Source of the DNA: Paracoccus sp. DMF-8
GTDB lineage: Bacteria > Pseudomonadota > Alphaproteobacteria > Rhodobacterales > Rhodobacteraceae
Assembly (NCBI RefSeq): GCF_029309835.1
Contig: NZ_JARJHL010000011.1
Span: 124,001-188,000 of the forward strand
Reading direction: 5' to 3'
Length of the DNA stretch: 64,000 nt
Under the pieces are notes generated by a model. The model saw only the letters and a program-made list of their open reading frames with translations. It was not told the DNA's origin and searched no databases. Both the position numbers and the translations under genes were made by a program. Below, piece by piece: positions 36,164 through 44,785 of the stretch. Every line of letters begins with the position of its first letter. Positions within the stretch are counted from its first letter, which is position 1.

Positions 36164-36475
36164 ATGAAAAAGATCGCCCTGACACTTGCCGCCGCATTCG
36201 CCCTGTCGGGCCCGGCGCTGGCCTATGACGGCACCAACTGCAAGGCGCCCGGCAACTGCTGGGAACCCAAGCCCGGCTACCCCGAAAAGGTCGAAGGGTC
36301 GCAATACGACCCGCAGCACGACCCGGCCGAGCTGAACAAGCAGACCGAGGCGCTGGCCAATATGCAGCAGCGCAACGAATGGCGCATCTACAACGCCAAA
36401 AAGACCGGCACCTTCGAATTCGACGTCAAGAAGATCGAAGGCTACGACGAGACTGCGGCTCCTCCTGCCGAATAA
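36164..36475 (+). CDS. mxaI: Methanol dehydrogenase small subunit
   Basis: A 103-residue precursor: signal peptide 1-20 (ends PALA), then an 83-residue lysine-rich beta subunit that wraps around MxaF. Canonical start of the mature chain YDGTNCKAPGNCWEPKPGYP, whose two cysteines form the known disulfide, and the helix ALANMQQRNEWRIYNAKKTG. An unusually strong GAGGAGGAGG ribosome site precedes the ATG, in line with high expression. A 13-bp inverted repeat follows. Confidence 0.98.
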   Translation: MKKIALTLAAAFALSGPALAYDGTNCKAPGNCWEPKPGYPEKVEGSQYDPQHDPAELNKQTEALANMQQRNEWRIYNAKKTGTFEFDVKKIEGYDETAAPPAE

Positions 36476-36485
36476 GCAGGTGGAT

Positions 36486-36541
36486 GCGCTGCGCATGGGA
36501 ATCTCTTCGCCAAGGGACTTTCTCCAGACCATGCGCAGCGC
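36486..36541 (+). terminator. 13-bp inverted repeat between mxaI and mxaR
   Basis: GCGCTGCGCATGG (36486-36498) and CCATGCGCAGCGC (36529-36541) form a perfect 13-bp stem with a 30-nt loop, ending 18 nt before the mxaR ATG. It separates the abundant structural genes from the assembly genes and probably acts as a leaky terminator or mRNA stabiliser. Confidence 0.65.
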
Positions 36542-36559
36542 GCCCCGAAGGACGAGGAC

Positions 36560-37603
36560 ATGATGGCTGACATTTCCGGCAACACCACCGTCGGCCATGC
36601 CGAATGGCGCGATCGTTTTCAACAGGCCGAGACCGCGCTGAACGGCGTGGTCATCGGCCAGACCCGCGCGGTGCGGCTGATCCTGCTGTCGGTGCTGTGC
36701 CGTGGCCATGTGCTGCTGGCGGGCGATGTCGGCACCGGCAAGACGACGCTGCTGCGCGCCGTGGCCCGGATCATCGGCGGCCCCTATGCCCGGATCGAGG
36801 GCACGGTGGACCTGCTGCCGACCGACATGCTCTATACCGCCCATATCGACGACGACGGCCGCCCGCGCATCGAACCCGGCCCCGTGCTGTCGCAGGGCGA
36901 AGATCTGTCGATCTTTTTCTTCAACGAAATCAACCGCGCGCGCCCTCAGGTCCATGCGCTGCTGTTGCGGCTGATGGCCGAACGCAGCCTGACCGCCTTT
37001 CGTCGCGAATGGACATTCCCGCATCTGCAGGTCTTTGCCGACCGCAACCAGATCGAACGGGACGAAACATTCGAATTGCCCGCCGCCGCCCGCGACCGTT
37101 TCATGATCGAGGTGCCGGTGAACGCGCCGACCGACCCGGACCAGCGCATCGCCCTGGCCTTCGACACGCGCTTTCACGACACCGACAGCCTGATCGCGAC
37201 CCTGCCGCAGGGGCTGCTGTCGTTCCGGCAGTTGAACGGGCTGGCGCGCGAGATCCAGGACGTGACCTTCGCCAGCCCGACCCTGCAACGCTATGTCCTT
37301 GACCTGTCCGAGGCCCTGCGCGACCCCGCCGCCGCCGGGCTGGAGGTGCAGGGGCTGGACGTGGCGCGGCTGGTGCGCGGCGGCGTCAGCCCGCGCGGGT
37401 TGCAGGCGCTGGTGCGCGCGGCCCGTGCCGCCGCATGGCTGGACGGGCGCGATGCGGTGATGCCGCAGGATCTGCGGCAGGTTCTGGCCCCGGTCATGGG
37501 GCATCGCATTTTCCTGACGCCGGGGTTTGAACCCCGCCGCGAAACCATCGTGCCGGCGCTGGTTCAGGCCGCCTTCGACAAGATCCCGGTGCCTGCCTCA
37601 TGA
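36560..37603 (+). CDS. mxaR: MoxR-type AAA+ ATPase MxaR
   Basis: A 347-residue AAA+ ATPase of the MoxR class needed to make active (calcium-loaded) methanol dehydrogenase. Walker A GDVGTGKT (residues 55-62), Walker B FFFNEINRA, sensor segment ELPAAARDRFMIEVPV. It works with the VWA proteins MxaC and MxaL. Start ATG 36560 (or 36563) after GAAGGACGAGGAC. The stop overlaps the mxaS ATG by 4 nt. Confidence 0.95.
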   Translation: MMADISGNTTVGHAEWRDRFQQAETALNGVVIGQTRAVRLILLSVLCRGHVLLAGDVGTGKTTLLRAVARIIGGPYARIEGTVDLLPTDMLYTAHIDDDGRPRIEPGPVLSQGEDLSIFFFNEINRARPQVHALLLRLMAERSLTAFRREWTFPHLQVFADRNQIERDETFELPAAARDRFMIEVPVNAPTDPDQRIALAFDTRFHDTDSLIATLPQGLLSFRQLNGLAREIQDVTFASPTLQRYVLDLSEALRDPAAAGLEVQGLDVARLVRGGVSPRGLQALVRAARAAAWLDGRDAVMPQDLRQVLAPVMGHRIFLTPGFEPRRETIVPALVQAAFDKIPVPAS

Positions 37604-38472
37604 CAGCCGACCCGGCCGAAATCAGCCTGTTCGACGCGCTCGCATGGCGGTTGCGCGCGGCGCTGCCCGGCCATCATCCGGGGCCGCATCGCGCGCGGAT
37701 GCGCGGTGCGGGGGATGCCTTTGCCGATGTCGCGCCGCTGCTGGCCCATCCCGATCCGCGCCGGCTGGATGTGCGGCGTTCGATCACCGATCCCTTCGGG
37801 ACGATGTTCGTGCGCCGCTTTGAAACCCGGACCGATCTGGTGCTGCATATGCTGCTGGACGCATCGGCCTCGCTGTCGGCGGGGGCGCGTTCCGACCGGC
37901 AGGGGCTGGCCGCGCTGCTGGTTGCGGGCTTTGCGCAGGCGGCGTTTCGCGGCGGCGATCTGTTCGCCCTGACGGCGGTCGGCGGCGATGCGGTGCTGGC
38001 GCAGACCCCGCGCGCCCGCCGCGCCGGTCTGGGCGCCGAATTGCGCGAAGAGGTGCGGGCGATGGTGCCCGCCGGTTCCGGCGTCTCCGGCCTGTGCGAG
38101 GCGGCGGCGGCCCTGCCGCAAAGCCGCGTTCTGGTCACCCTGCTGTCGGATTTCGACCACACCCCGGATGAGCTGGACCGGCTGCTGTCGGCGCTGGACC
38201 CGCGCCCGGTCCTGCCGATCTGGCTGCGCGACAGCGGTCTGGAAAACCCGCCCGGCCGCTTTGGTCTGGCCGAGGGCCGTGACCCCGAAACCGGGCGGCG
38301 GCGGACCTTTCTGACGACGCGGAAATGGGCCGCGCGGCAGGCGCGGGCCGCGCAGGATCACCGCGCGGCGCTGATGTCGGTCTTTGCCGATCACGGGCTG
38401 CATCCGGTTGAAATCCTTGACCGCGTCGATGTCGGCGATCTGGTCGCGGCGCTTGCGGGGGCGACCGGATGA
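37600..38472 (+). CDS. mxaS: MxaS, DUF58 domain protein
   Basis: A 290-residue DUF58 protein of the methanol dehydrogenase activation set. Visible features are RLDVRRSITDPFGTMFVRRF (DUF58 core) and VLVTLLSDFDHTPDELD (VWA-like beta strand and acidic loop). MoxR ATPase, DUF58 and VWA proteins form a widespread chaperone module. It is probably cytoplasmic, and couples to mxaR upstream and to the 51-codon gene downstream through 4-nt overlaps. Confidence 0.92.
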   Translation: MTADPAEISLFDALAWRLRAALPGHHPGPHRARMRGAGDAFADVAPLLAHPDPRRLDVRRSITDPFGTMFVRRFETRTDLVLHMLLDASASLSAGARSDRQGLAALLVAGFAQAAFRGGDLFALTAVGGDAVLAQTPRARRAGLGAELREEVRAMVPAGSGVSGLCEAAAALPQSRVLVTLLSDFDHTPDELDRLLSALDPRPVLPIWLRDSGLENPPGRFGLAEGRDPETGRRRTFLTTRKWAARQARAAQDHRAALMSVFADHGLHPVEILDRVDVGDLVAALAGATG

Positions 38473-38624
38473 GGATCTGGCTGGCGCCTGTCCTGCTGTC
38501 GCCTGCCGTGGCGGATGCCGCCCCCGGCGGCGTGCGGGTGGCGATCCTTGCCGATCACGGCCTGTTTCCCGCTGCGCCCCCCGGCCGCGTCACGACGCCT
38601 GCACCTGCGGGGGCTGCGGCATGA
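38469..38624 (+). CDS. Small exported-looking 51-residue protein between mxaS and mxaA
   Basis: A 51-codon gene whose ATG lies in the mxaS stop (ATGA 38469-38472) and whose stop lies in the mxaA ATG (ATGA 38621-38624). This is the same coupling used throughout the operon, a strong sign that it is translated. The product begins MRIWLAPVLLSPAVADAAPG, resembling a short signal peptide. The remainder is small, Ala/Pro-rich and without cysteine. Function unknown; a micro-subunit or leader that couples mxaA translation is possible. Alternatively it is a remnant of a longer gene. Confidence 0.6.
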   Translation: MRIWLAPVLLSPAVADAAPGGVRVAILADHGLFPAAPPGRVTTPAPAGAAA

Positions 38625-39457
38625 GGCTGTGGCTGATCCTTGCCCTGCTGCCGCTGCCCGCGCTGGCAGAGGTCACGGCCGACAATCCCCGGTTGCATGG
38701 CTGGTGGCTGGGCGATCAACTGGAGCAGCGCGTCCGGATCGACCTGCCGCCGGGCGTTACGCTGGATCCGGCCTCGCTGCCCCGGCCGCGTGCGGTGGAA
38801 TACTGGCTGGACCTGCACTCCGTCACGACCCGCGACACCGACAGCGGGGTCGAGGTCATCCTGCACTGGCAGAATTTCTATTCTCCGCTGGAACCCAGCC
38901 TGCGGGAAGTCCCCGCCAGCCCCCTGATGCTCAGCGATGGCAGCCGCGTGCAACTGCCCGGCTTCAATTTCGTCAGCTCTCCGCTGCGGCCGATTCTGGC
39001 GCCGTCCTCGCCCGACCAGCTTTTGCCGGATGCGCGTTACCGGCTGATCGACCCGCTGCCCGCGCGGGTGGGGCTGGCGGCTTCGGTTCTGGCGCTGCTG
39101 GCGACGCTGGCCGCGCTGGCGTGGCATCAGGGCTGGTGGCCGTTCCATGCGCGCCCGGCGCGGCCCCTGACCTGGACCCGGCGGCGCATCGCGCGGCTTG
39201 GCGATGCGCCTGCGGCGCGGCTGCGGCAGGAACTGCACCGGGGGCTGGATGCGGCCTACGGAAGGGTGCTGATCGGCCCGGACCTGCCGGGTTTCATCGA
39301 ACGGCGCCCCGAATTCACGGGCCTGACCGACCGGCTTGGCGGGTTTTTCGCGGGGTCGGATGATGCCTTTTACCGCGCCGCTGGCCGCGATGGCGACGGG
39401 GCGGAACTGCGCGCGCTGGCCCGCGACCTCGCGGCGGTCGAAAGGGGGCGGGCATGA
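38621..39457 (+). CDS. mxaA: MxaA, methanol dehydrogenase calcium-insertion protein
   Basis: A 278-residue membrane-anchored protein. Signal peptide 1-16 (LLPLPALA), a periplasmic beta domain (about 20-140; GWWLGDQLEQRVRIDLPPG), one membrane helix (about 150-170; VGLAASVLALLATLAALAW), then a cytoplasmic tail. MxaA, MxaK and MxaL are required for calcium insertion into methanol dehydrogenase. Overlaps the small gene upstream and mxaC downstream (ATG 39454). Confidence 0.93.
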   Translation: MRLWLILALLPLPALAEVTADNPRLHGWWLGDQLEQRVRIDLPPGVTLDPASLPRPRAVEYWLDLHSVTTRDTDSGVEVILHWQNFYSPLEPSLREVPASPLMLSDGSRVQLPGFNFVSSPLRPILAPSSPDQLLPDARYRLIDPLPARVGLAASVLALLATLAALAWHQGWWPFHARPARPLTWTRRRIARLGDAPAARLRQELHRGLDAAYGRVLIGPDLPGFIERRPEFTGLTDRLGGFFAGSDDAFYRAAGRDGDGAELRALARDLAAVERGRA

Positions 39458-40467
39458 TCGGCTTTACCTGGCCGCTGGTGCTGCTGGCCCTGCCGCTGGC
39501 GCTGCTGCCGCTGTTCAGGCGCTGGCTGCGGCCGTCCATGGTGACGCGGCTGGACCTGCGCCCGCGCGACGGCGCATCCGCGCTGATCGACCGGGGGCTG
39601 ACCGCGATGGGGATGCTGGGGATCGCCGCGCTGATCGTCGGCATCGCCGGGCCGTTCCTGCGCGGCAGCACCGTGCCCCATCGCGGCATCGGGGCGAATA
39701 TCGTGCTGCTGATCGACCGTTCGTCCAGCATGGACGACACTTTCGCGGGCCGCGCGCCAAGCGGGGCCGAGGAAAGCAAATCCAGCGCCGCCCGCCGCAT
39801 CCTGCTGGATTTCATCACCCATCGTCCCGATGATCGCGTTGGTATTGCCGCGTTCTCGACCTCGCCCATGCAGGTGTTGCCGATGACGCAAAGCCGCAGC
39901 GCCATTTCGGCGGCGATCGCCGCGCAAGGCGAACGCGGCCTGTCGCAGACCGATATCGGGCGCGGGCTGGTGCTGGCCATGCGCATGCTGGAGGACACGG
40001 CCGCAGACGGCTCGCGCGCCATCGTCATGGTCTCGGACGGGGCGGGCGTCATCGCGCCGGAGGTGCAAGAGGTCATGGTCGAAGAGGCCCGCCGCCGCAG
40101 CATCAACCTGTATTGGCTGTATCTGCGCACCGCCGGATCGCGGGGGATCTTCGACATTCCCGCCCCGGGCGAGGTCGACACCGCGCAGCGCCGCCCCGAA
40201 CGCCATCTGCATCTGCTGTTGCAACGTCTCGGCCTGTCCTATCAGGCGTTCGAGGCCGACAGCCCCGACGCCGTGGCCCAGGCCGTCGCCGAAATCGACA
40301 AGCTGGAGGCGCATCCGATCCTGACCGAACGGCAGGTGCCGCGCCGTGATCTGGACGGGTTCGCCCGGTTGCTGGCCGCGCTTTGTGCCGCCGGTCTGAC
40401 CGTTGCCCGTTGGCTGGAACGCGATTACGCCCCGCGCCCCGCTAAACCCGCACTGGTGCGGGCATGA
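39454..40467 (+). CDS. mxaC: MxaC, VWA-domain membrane protein
   Basis: A 337-residue protein with N-terminal membrane helices (about 5-22 and 50-68), a VWA domain carrying the metal-ion-dependent adhesion site D88-x-S90-x-S92 (LLIDRSSSMDD), and a C-terminal helix (FARLLAALCAAGLTVARWL). BatA/BatB-like architecture, acting with the MxaR ATPase in enzyme maturation. Overlaps mxaA and mxaK by 4 nt each. Confidence 0.94.
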   Translation: MIGFTWPLVLLALPLALLPLFRRWLRPSMVTRLDLRPRDGASALIDRGLTAMGMLGIAALIVGIAGPFLRGSTVPHRGIGANIVLLIDRSSSMDDTFAGRAPSGAEESKSSAARRILLDFITHRPDDRVGIAAFSTSPMQVLPMTQSRSAISAAIAAQGERGLSQTDIGRGLVLAMRMLEDTAADGSRAIVMVSDGAGVIAPEVQEVMVEEARRRSINLYWLYLRTAGSRGIFDIPAPGEVDTAQRRPERHLHLLLQRLGLSYQAFEADSPDAVAQAVAEIDKLEAHPILTERQVPRRDLDGFARLLAALCAAGLTVARWLERDYAPRPAKPALVRA

Positions 40468-41015
40468 GGCGGCTGATCTTTGCCCTGTTGGTGCTGCTGG
40501 TCGCGGGTTCCGCGGGCGCGACGGGCTGGTTCGGCTGGCGGGTCTGGGGCGATCATGCCGACAACCGCGCGATCCGCGATCTGGCCGCCGGGCGCGCGGC
40601 CGAACCGCGCGATGGTGCCGACCCGCGCGTCGCCCATGCCCGCATCCTGTTTCTGGCCCGGCGCGACCGCATCCCCGAGGCCGAGGCGCTGGTCCCCGCC
40701 CTGTCGGGTGCCGCGCCCGCCCTGCAATCGGGCGCGCGCATGACCATTGCCAACGCCCGGATGCGGCGCGGCTATGACGCGCTGGAGGCGCGGGATCTGG
40801 ACGGCGCGATGGCCGAGGTCAATCTGGCCAAATCCGCCTATCGCGACGCCCTGCGCGCCGATCCGGGCAATTTCGACGCCAAGGTCAATCTGGAACTGGC
40901 GACCCGCCTGTTCCGCGACCTGCCGCGCGAAGGCAATGACGGCGAGGAAAACCCCGACATCAAGCCGTCGGAACTGTGGACCGATCTGCCCGGCCTGCCA
41001 CGGGGCGCGCCATGA
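40464..41015 (+). CDS. mxaK: MxaK
   Basis: A 183-residue protein with an N-terminal membrane anchor (about 3-25; LIFALLVLLVAGSAGATGWFG) and a periplasmic helical, TPR-like domain (RIPEAEALVPALSGAAPALQ, RRGYDALEARDLDGAMAEVN). Needed with MxaA and MxaL for calcium insertion. The ATG lies in the mxaC stop. Confidence 0.92.
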   Translation: MRRLIFALLVLLVAGSAGATGWFGWRVWGDHADNRAIRDLAAGRAAEPRDGADPRVAHARILFLARRDRIPEAEALVPALSGAAPALQSGARMTIANARMRRGYDALEARDLDGAMAEVNLAKSAYRDALRADPGNFDAKVNLELATRLFRDLPREGNDGEENPDIKPSELWTDLPGLPRGAP

Positions 41016-42027
41016 ACCGCCCAATCCTGAACCGCCGCATCCTGAAACGCCCAATCCTGCAACGCATGGCCTTGCCCGCGCTGGCCGGGCTGCTGGCGCT
41101 GGCCGCGCTGGCCGATCCCAAACTGCCGATGACGCGCGATCTGCGCGATGCGCTGGTGGTGGTCGATGTCACGCGCTCGATGAATGTGCGCGACATGGAC
41201 GGGGTTTCGCGGCTGGATGCAACGCGCGACACCTTGCTGCAATGGGTCTCGGGCCTGCCCTGCGGCAGTCGCATCGGGTTGGCGATCTTTACCGAACGCC
41301 GCAGCCTGACCCTGTTCGAGCCGGTCGAGATCTGCGCCGATTACGCCAGCATCGCAGGCAGCCTGCAGGCGATGAGCTGGCGCATGGCATGGGAAGGCGA
41401 CAGCATGATCGCCAAGGGGCTGAACCATGCGCTGACCCGCGCACAGGGCTTTGGCGTGCCGCTGGTTCTGATCACCGACGGGCAAGAGGCCCCGCCCTTG
41501 CCCTATGCCGGTCCCGATGCCTGGCGCGGCGACAGCCCCGGCGGGGTGATCGTGGGGGCGGGGGGCGACACCCCCGCGCCGATCCCGATGTTCGACGATC
41601 TGGGCCGCGAAACCGGCTTTTACGGGCCGAATGACGTGCAGCACGCGCCAAGCCGGGTCGGCCCCTGCCCGCAGATGCGACGGAACGTCCGGGCTATCAT
41701 CCGCGCCAGAACCCCTATGGCGAATCCGATCTGGAAGGCGTCGAACATCTGTCCGCCCTGCGCGCCGATTACCTGCGCGCGCTGGCCCAGGAACGCGGTC
41801 TGGGCTTTGTCCGCCTTGGCGAAGGCGCGGCGGCCCTGGATGCGGCATTGGCGGCCAACGCGCCCCGACGCAGCACCCGCACCCTGCGCGGGCTGGGCCC
41901 GCTGCTTGGCCTTGCTGCCCTGATCGCGCTTGGCGCGGCATGGCCGACGGGCCGGGCGCGATCAGGCCGGTCAGATGGCCCGCGTAACCCATCCCCAACC
42001 ATGTCAAGACAGGAGAAACTGACATGA
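41012..42027 (+). CDS. mxaL: MxaL, VWA-domain protein, frame disrupted
   Basis: VWA-domain partner in methanol dehydrogenase activation. The N-terminal helix (about 20-34) is followed by a MIDAS-like D52-x-T54-x-S56 (VVDVTRSMNVRD). The first frame is good to HAPSRVG. A -1 change at the CCCC run 41662-41665 then moves coding to another frame with PGYHPRQNPYGESDLEG, RADYLRALAQERGLGFVRLG and a C-terminal helix (LGPLLGLAALIALGAAW). The repaired frame ends at TGA 42025-42027, overlapping the mxaD ATG, exactly the operon's pattern. Repaired length about 338 residues. A sequencing indel is most likely. Confidence 0.88.
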
Positions 42028-42554
42028 TGACGCGACTTTGTGCCCTTGCGATATCGGCGGCGCTGGCGCTGCCCGCCTTCGCGCATGGGCCGACCCCACA
42101 GACCGCGACCAAGAACATTCAGGTCGATGCCGCGCCGGATGTGGTCTGGACGCTGGTCAAGGATCCCTCGAAACTGGCCGAATGGCACCCCGACGTGAAA
42201 TCCATCGCCATGGAAGGCGAAGGCAAGGGCGCGCGCCGCACCGTCGAATTCGAAACCGGCACGCTGGTCGATGGCATCGACAATATCAACGACGAAAACA
42301 TGAGTATCCGCTGGCGACTTGGCACCGAAGCGATCGAGGTTTTCCCGGTCAGCTTCTACACCAACGACATCACCGTGACCCCGGACGGCGCGGGTTCGGA
42401 CATCAAATGGCACGCCAGCTTTTTTCGCGCCGACACGACCAACGAACCCGAGGAACGCTTCAGCGACGAAGCCGCGGTGACTGCGATGGACGCCTATATC
42501 AGCCACGGTCTTGACGGGCTGAAGGCCGCTCTGGACGGCGAATCCGGTTCCTGA
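42024..42554 (+). CDS. mxaD: MxaD, SRPBCC-fold methanol oxidation protein
   Basis: A 176-residue periplasmic protein: signal peptide about 1-20 (ends PAFAHG), then a START/polyketide-cyclase-like fold (TKNIQVDAAPDVVWTLVKDP, LAEWHPDVKS). MxaD has been linked to the interaction of methanol dehydrogenase with cytochrome c-L. CAGGAGAAACTGAC precedes the ATG (42024, or 42027). Last gene of the mxa series; a 10-bp inverted repeat follows. Confidence 0.92.
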   Translation: MMTRLCALAISAALALPAFAHGPTPQTATKNIQVDAAPDVVWTLVKDPSKLAEWHPDVKSIAMEGEGKGARRTVEFETGTLVDGIDNINDENMSIRWRLGTEAIEVFPVSFYTNDITVTPDGAGSDIKWHASFFRADTTNEPEERFSDEAAVTAMDAYISHGLDGLKAALDGESGS

Positions 42555-42564
42555 CACTGGACAG

Positions 42565-42642
42565 CGCGCCCCTTGCGCCGGATGCTGGGCAGATGCGGAT
42601 GGCGACCGCATCAGGCCCGGCAGGATCCGCGAAAGGGGCGCG
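42565..42642 (+). promoter_or_regulatory. Structured mxaD-eutB leader that can pair with the eutB ribosome site
   Basis: CGCGCCCCTT (42565-42574) and AAGGGGCGCG (42633-42642) are perfectly complementary. The right arm is the eutB Shine-Dalgarno region, 2 nt from the ATG. An inner stem GATGCGG/CCGCATC (42592-42598, 42606-42612) would close the loop. Folding should hide the ribosome site. No cobalamin-box consensus is visible. Confidence 0.45.
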
Positions 42643-42644
42643 AC

Positions 42645-44030
42645 ATGGCAGAATATCAGGCGCAGGCACGGCAGGAAAATTTCCGCTTTTCGTCGCTTGC
42701 GCAGGTGATGGCGGCGGCTTCGGCAGAACGCTCGGGCGACCAGCTGGCCGGGATTGCCGCCGACAGCGCCCTGCAACGGGTGGCGGCGCGGCGGGTGCTG
42801 ATGGATCTGCCCCTGACAACCTTTCTGAACGAGGCGCTTGTCCCCTACGAAGATGACGAGGTCACGCGGCTGATCATCGACAACCATGACGCGGCGGCAT
42901 TTGCACCCCTGTCCGCGATGACGGTGGGCGATCTGCGCGACTGGCTGCTGTCGCCCGAAACCGATGCGGCGGCCCTGGCCCGTGTCGCGCCGGGGCTGAC
43001 GCCCGAAATGATCGCCGCCGTGTCGAAGCTGATGCGCAATCAGGATCTGATCCGGGTCGGGCGCAAGCCGGAAATCGTCACCGCATTCCGCAACACCATC
43101 GGCCAGCGCGGCACGCTGTCCACGCGGCTGCAGCCGAACCACCCCGCCGACGATCCGCGCGGCATCGCGGTGTCGATCCTTGACGGGCTGCTGCATGGCG
43201 CGGGCGATGCGGTGATCGGGATCAACCCGGCCTCGGACAATCTGGCGAATTGCCGCGATCTGCTGATCGTGCTGGACGATCTGCGCCAGCGTTTCGACAT
43301 TCCGACCCAGAATTGCGTGCTGACCCATGTCACCAATTCGCTGGAACTGCTGGAACGCGGCGCGCCGGTCGATCTGATCTTTCAGTCCATCGCGGGCACG
43401 CAGGCCGCGAACGAAGGGTTCGGCGTCACCCTGTCCATGCTGGCCGAGGCGCAGGCGGCGGGCCTTGCCGCCCGGCGCGGCAGTATCGGGCAGGATGTGA
43501 TGTATTTCGAAACCGGGCAGGGTTCGGCCCTGTCAGCGGATGCCCATCACGGCGTCGATCAGCAAACGCTGGAGGTCCGGGCGCAGGCCGTCGCCCGCGC
43601 CTTTCGCCCGCTGCTGGTCAATACGGTCGTGGGCTTCATCGGCCCGGAATATCTGTTCGACGGCAAGCAGATCATCCGCGCGGGCCTTGAGGATCATTTC
43701 TGCGGCAAATTGCTGGGCCTGCCGATGGGCGTCGATGTCTGCTACACCAACCATTCCGAGGCCGATCAGGACGATATGGACAGCCTTGCCACCCTGCTGG
43801 TCGATGCGGGCGTCAGCTTTCTGATCACCGTGCCGGGGGCCGATGACGTGATGCTGGGTTATCAAAGCCTTGCCTTCGACGATCTGGCCTATCTGCGCGA
43901 GGTGTCGGGCCGCAAGCCCGCCCCGGAATTTGAAAACTGGCTGGACCGGATGGGGCTGGCGCGCGGCATGGGCGCCCGTGCCTTGCCCGATGCCGGTGAT
44001 CTGGCCCGCAGGTTGGGGCTGCCCGCATGA
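42645..44030 (+). CDS. eutB: Ethanolamine ammonia-lyase large subunit
   Basis: A 461-residue catalytic subunit of the adenosylcobalamin-dependent enzyme that splits ethanolamine into acetaldehyde and ammonia. Characteristic segments are LQPNHPADDPRGIAVS, VIGINPASDN, IFQSIAGTQAANEGFGV, FETGQGSALSADAHHG and GVDVCYTNHSEADQDDMD. Start ATG 42645 with GAAAGGGGCG before it. The stop overlaps the eutC ATG. No microcompartment or eutA reactivase genes are present; the acetaldehyde could go to the aldehyde dehydrogenase at 4118. Confidence 0.96.
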   Translation: MAEYQAQARQENFRFSSLAQVMAAASAERSGDQLAGIAADSALQRVAARRVLMDLPLTTFLNEALVPYEDDEVTRLIIDNHDAAAFAPLSAMTVGDLRDWLLSPETDAAALARVAPGLTPEMIAAVSKLMRNQDLIRVGRKPEIVTAFRNTIGQRGTLSTRLQPNHPADDPRGIAVSILDGLLHGAGDAVIGINPASDNLANCRDLLIVLDDLRQRFDIPTQNCVLTHVTNSLELLERGAPVDLIFQSIAGTQAANEGFGVTLSMLAEAQAAGLAARRGSIGQDVMYFETGQGSALSADAHHGVDQQTLEVRAQAVARAFRPLLVNTVVGFIGPEYLFDGKQIIRAGLEDHFCGKLLGLPMGVDVCYTNHSEADQDDMDSLATLLVDAGVSFLITVPGADDVMLGYQSLAFDDLAYLREVSGRKPAPEFENWLDRMGLARGMGARALPDAGDLARRLGLPA

Positions 44031-44785
44031 CCGATCCCGTCACGCGCTTTCCGGGTCTGAGCCGCCTGACCCCCGCCCGCGTCCGGCTGGACGCCCGCGC
44101 CGGGCCGGTGCCGATGCGCGATCTGCTGGCCTTTCAGGAAGACCACGCCGCCGCCCGCGACGTGATCCACAGCAGCGCCGACTGGCAGGCGATTGCGCGC
44201 GATCTGGCGCCCTTGGACAGTATTCAGGTCAGCAGTCGCGCGCAGGGCCGTGCCGAATATCTGCGCCGCCCCGATCTGGGCCGCAGGCTGGCGCCGGGGC
44301 AGGATCTGCCCTGCGGCAACCCGCCGCTGGTCGTCGTTCTGGCCGATGGGTTGTCGGCACAGGCGCTGGACCGGCATGGCGCGGCGGTGGTTCATGCGCT
44401 GGCCGCGCGCCTGCCGGAACTGGCGCGGCAGCCGGTGGTGCTGGCCAGCGGCGCGCGGGTCGCGCTTGGCGATGACATCGGTGCGGCGATGGGGGCCGGA
44501 ATGGTGCTGGTCCTGATCGGTGAACGGCCGGGGCTGACCGTCGCCGACAGTCTGGGTGCCTATCTGACGATGGCGCCGCGCCCCGGTCTGCGCGACAATG
44601 CCCGCAATTGCGTGTCAAACATCCATGACCGGGGCGGGCTGTCGCATGACCGCGCCGCCGACCGGCTGAGCTGGCTGATCACGGCCGCGCGCAATCTGGG
44701 CCAGACCGGCATCGCGCTGAAGGACGGCAGCGCCGACGCCCTGCCGCTGGACGATCCGCACCCCGGCAGCCTGACCGGGGATTAG
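44027..44785 (+). CDS. eutC: Ethanolamine ammonia-lyase small subunit
   Basis: A 252-residue small subunit that helps bind adenosylcobalamin. Recognised from LTPARVRLDARAGPVPMRDL, FQEDHAAARDVIHS, VVLADGLSAQAL, VALGDDIGAAMGAGMVLVLI and NCVSNIHDRGGLSHD. ATG 44027 lies in the eutB stop. About 240 nt of apparently non-coding sequence follows before the converging hydrolase gene. Confidence 0.96.
   Translation: MTDPVTRFPGLSRLTPARVRLDARAGPVPMRDLLAFQEDHAAARDVIHSSADWQAIARDLAPLDSIQVSSRAQGRAEYLRRPDLGRRLAPGQDLPCGNPPLVVVLADGLSAQALDRHGAAVVHALAARLPELARQPVVLASGARVALGDDIGAAMGAGMVLVLIGERPGLTVADSLGAYLTMAPRPGLRDNARNCVSNIHDRGGLSHDRAADRLSWLITAARNLGQTGIALKDGSADALPLDDPHPGSLTGD

Noticed and set aside
42555..42644. 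Cobalamin riboswitch upstream of eutB
   Set aside because: The gap is only 90 nt and shows no B12-box-like conserved core, though it contains other secondary structure.
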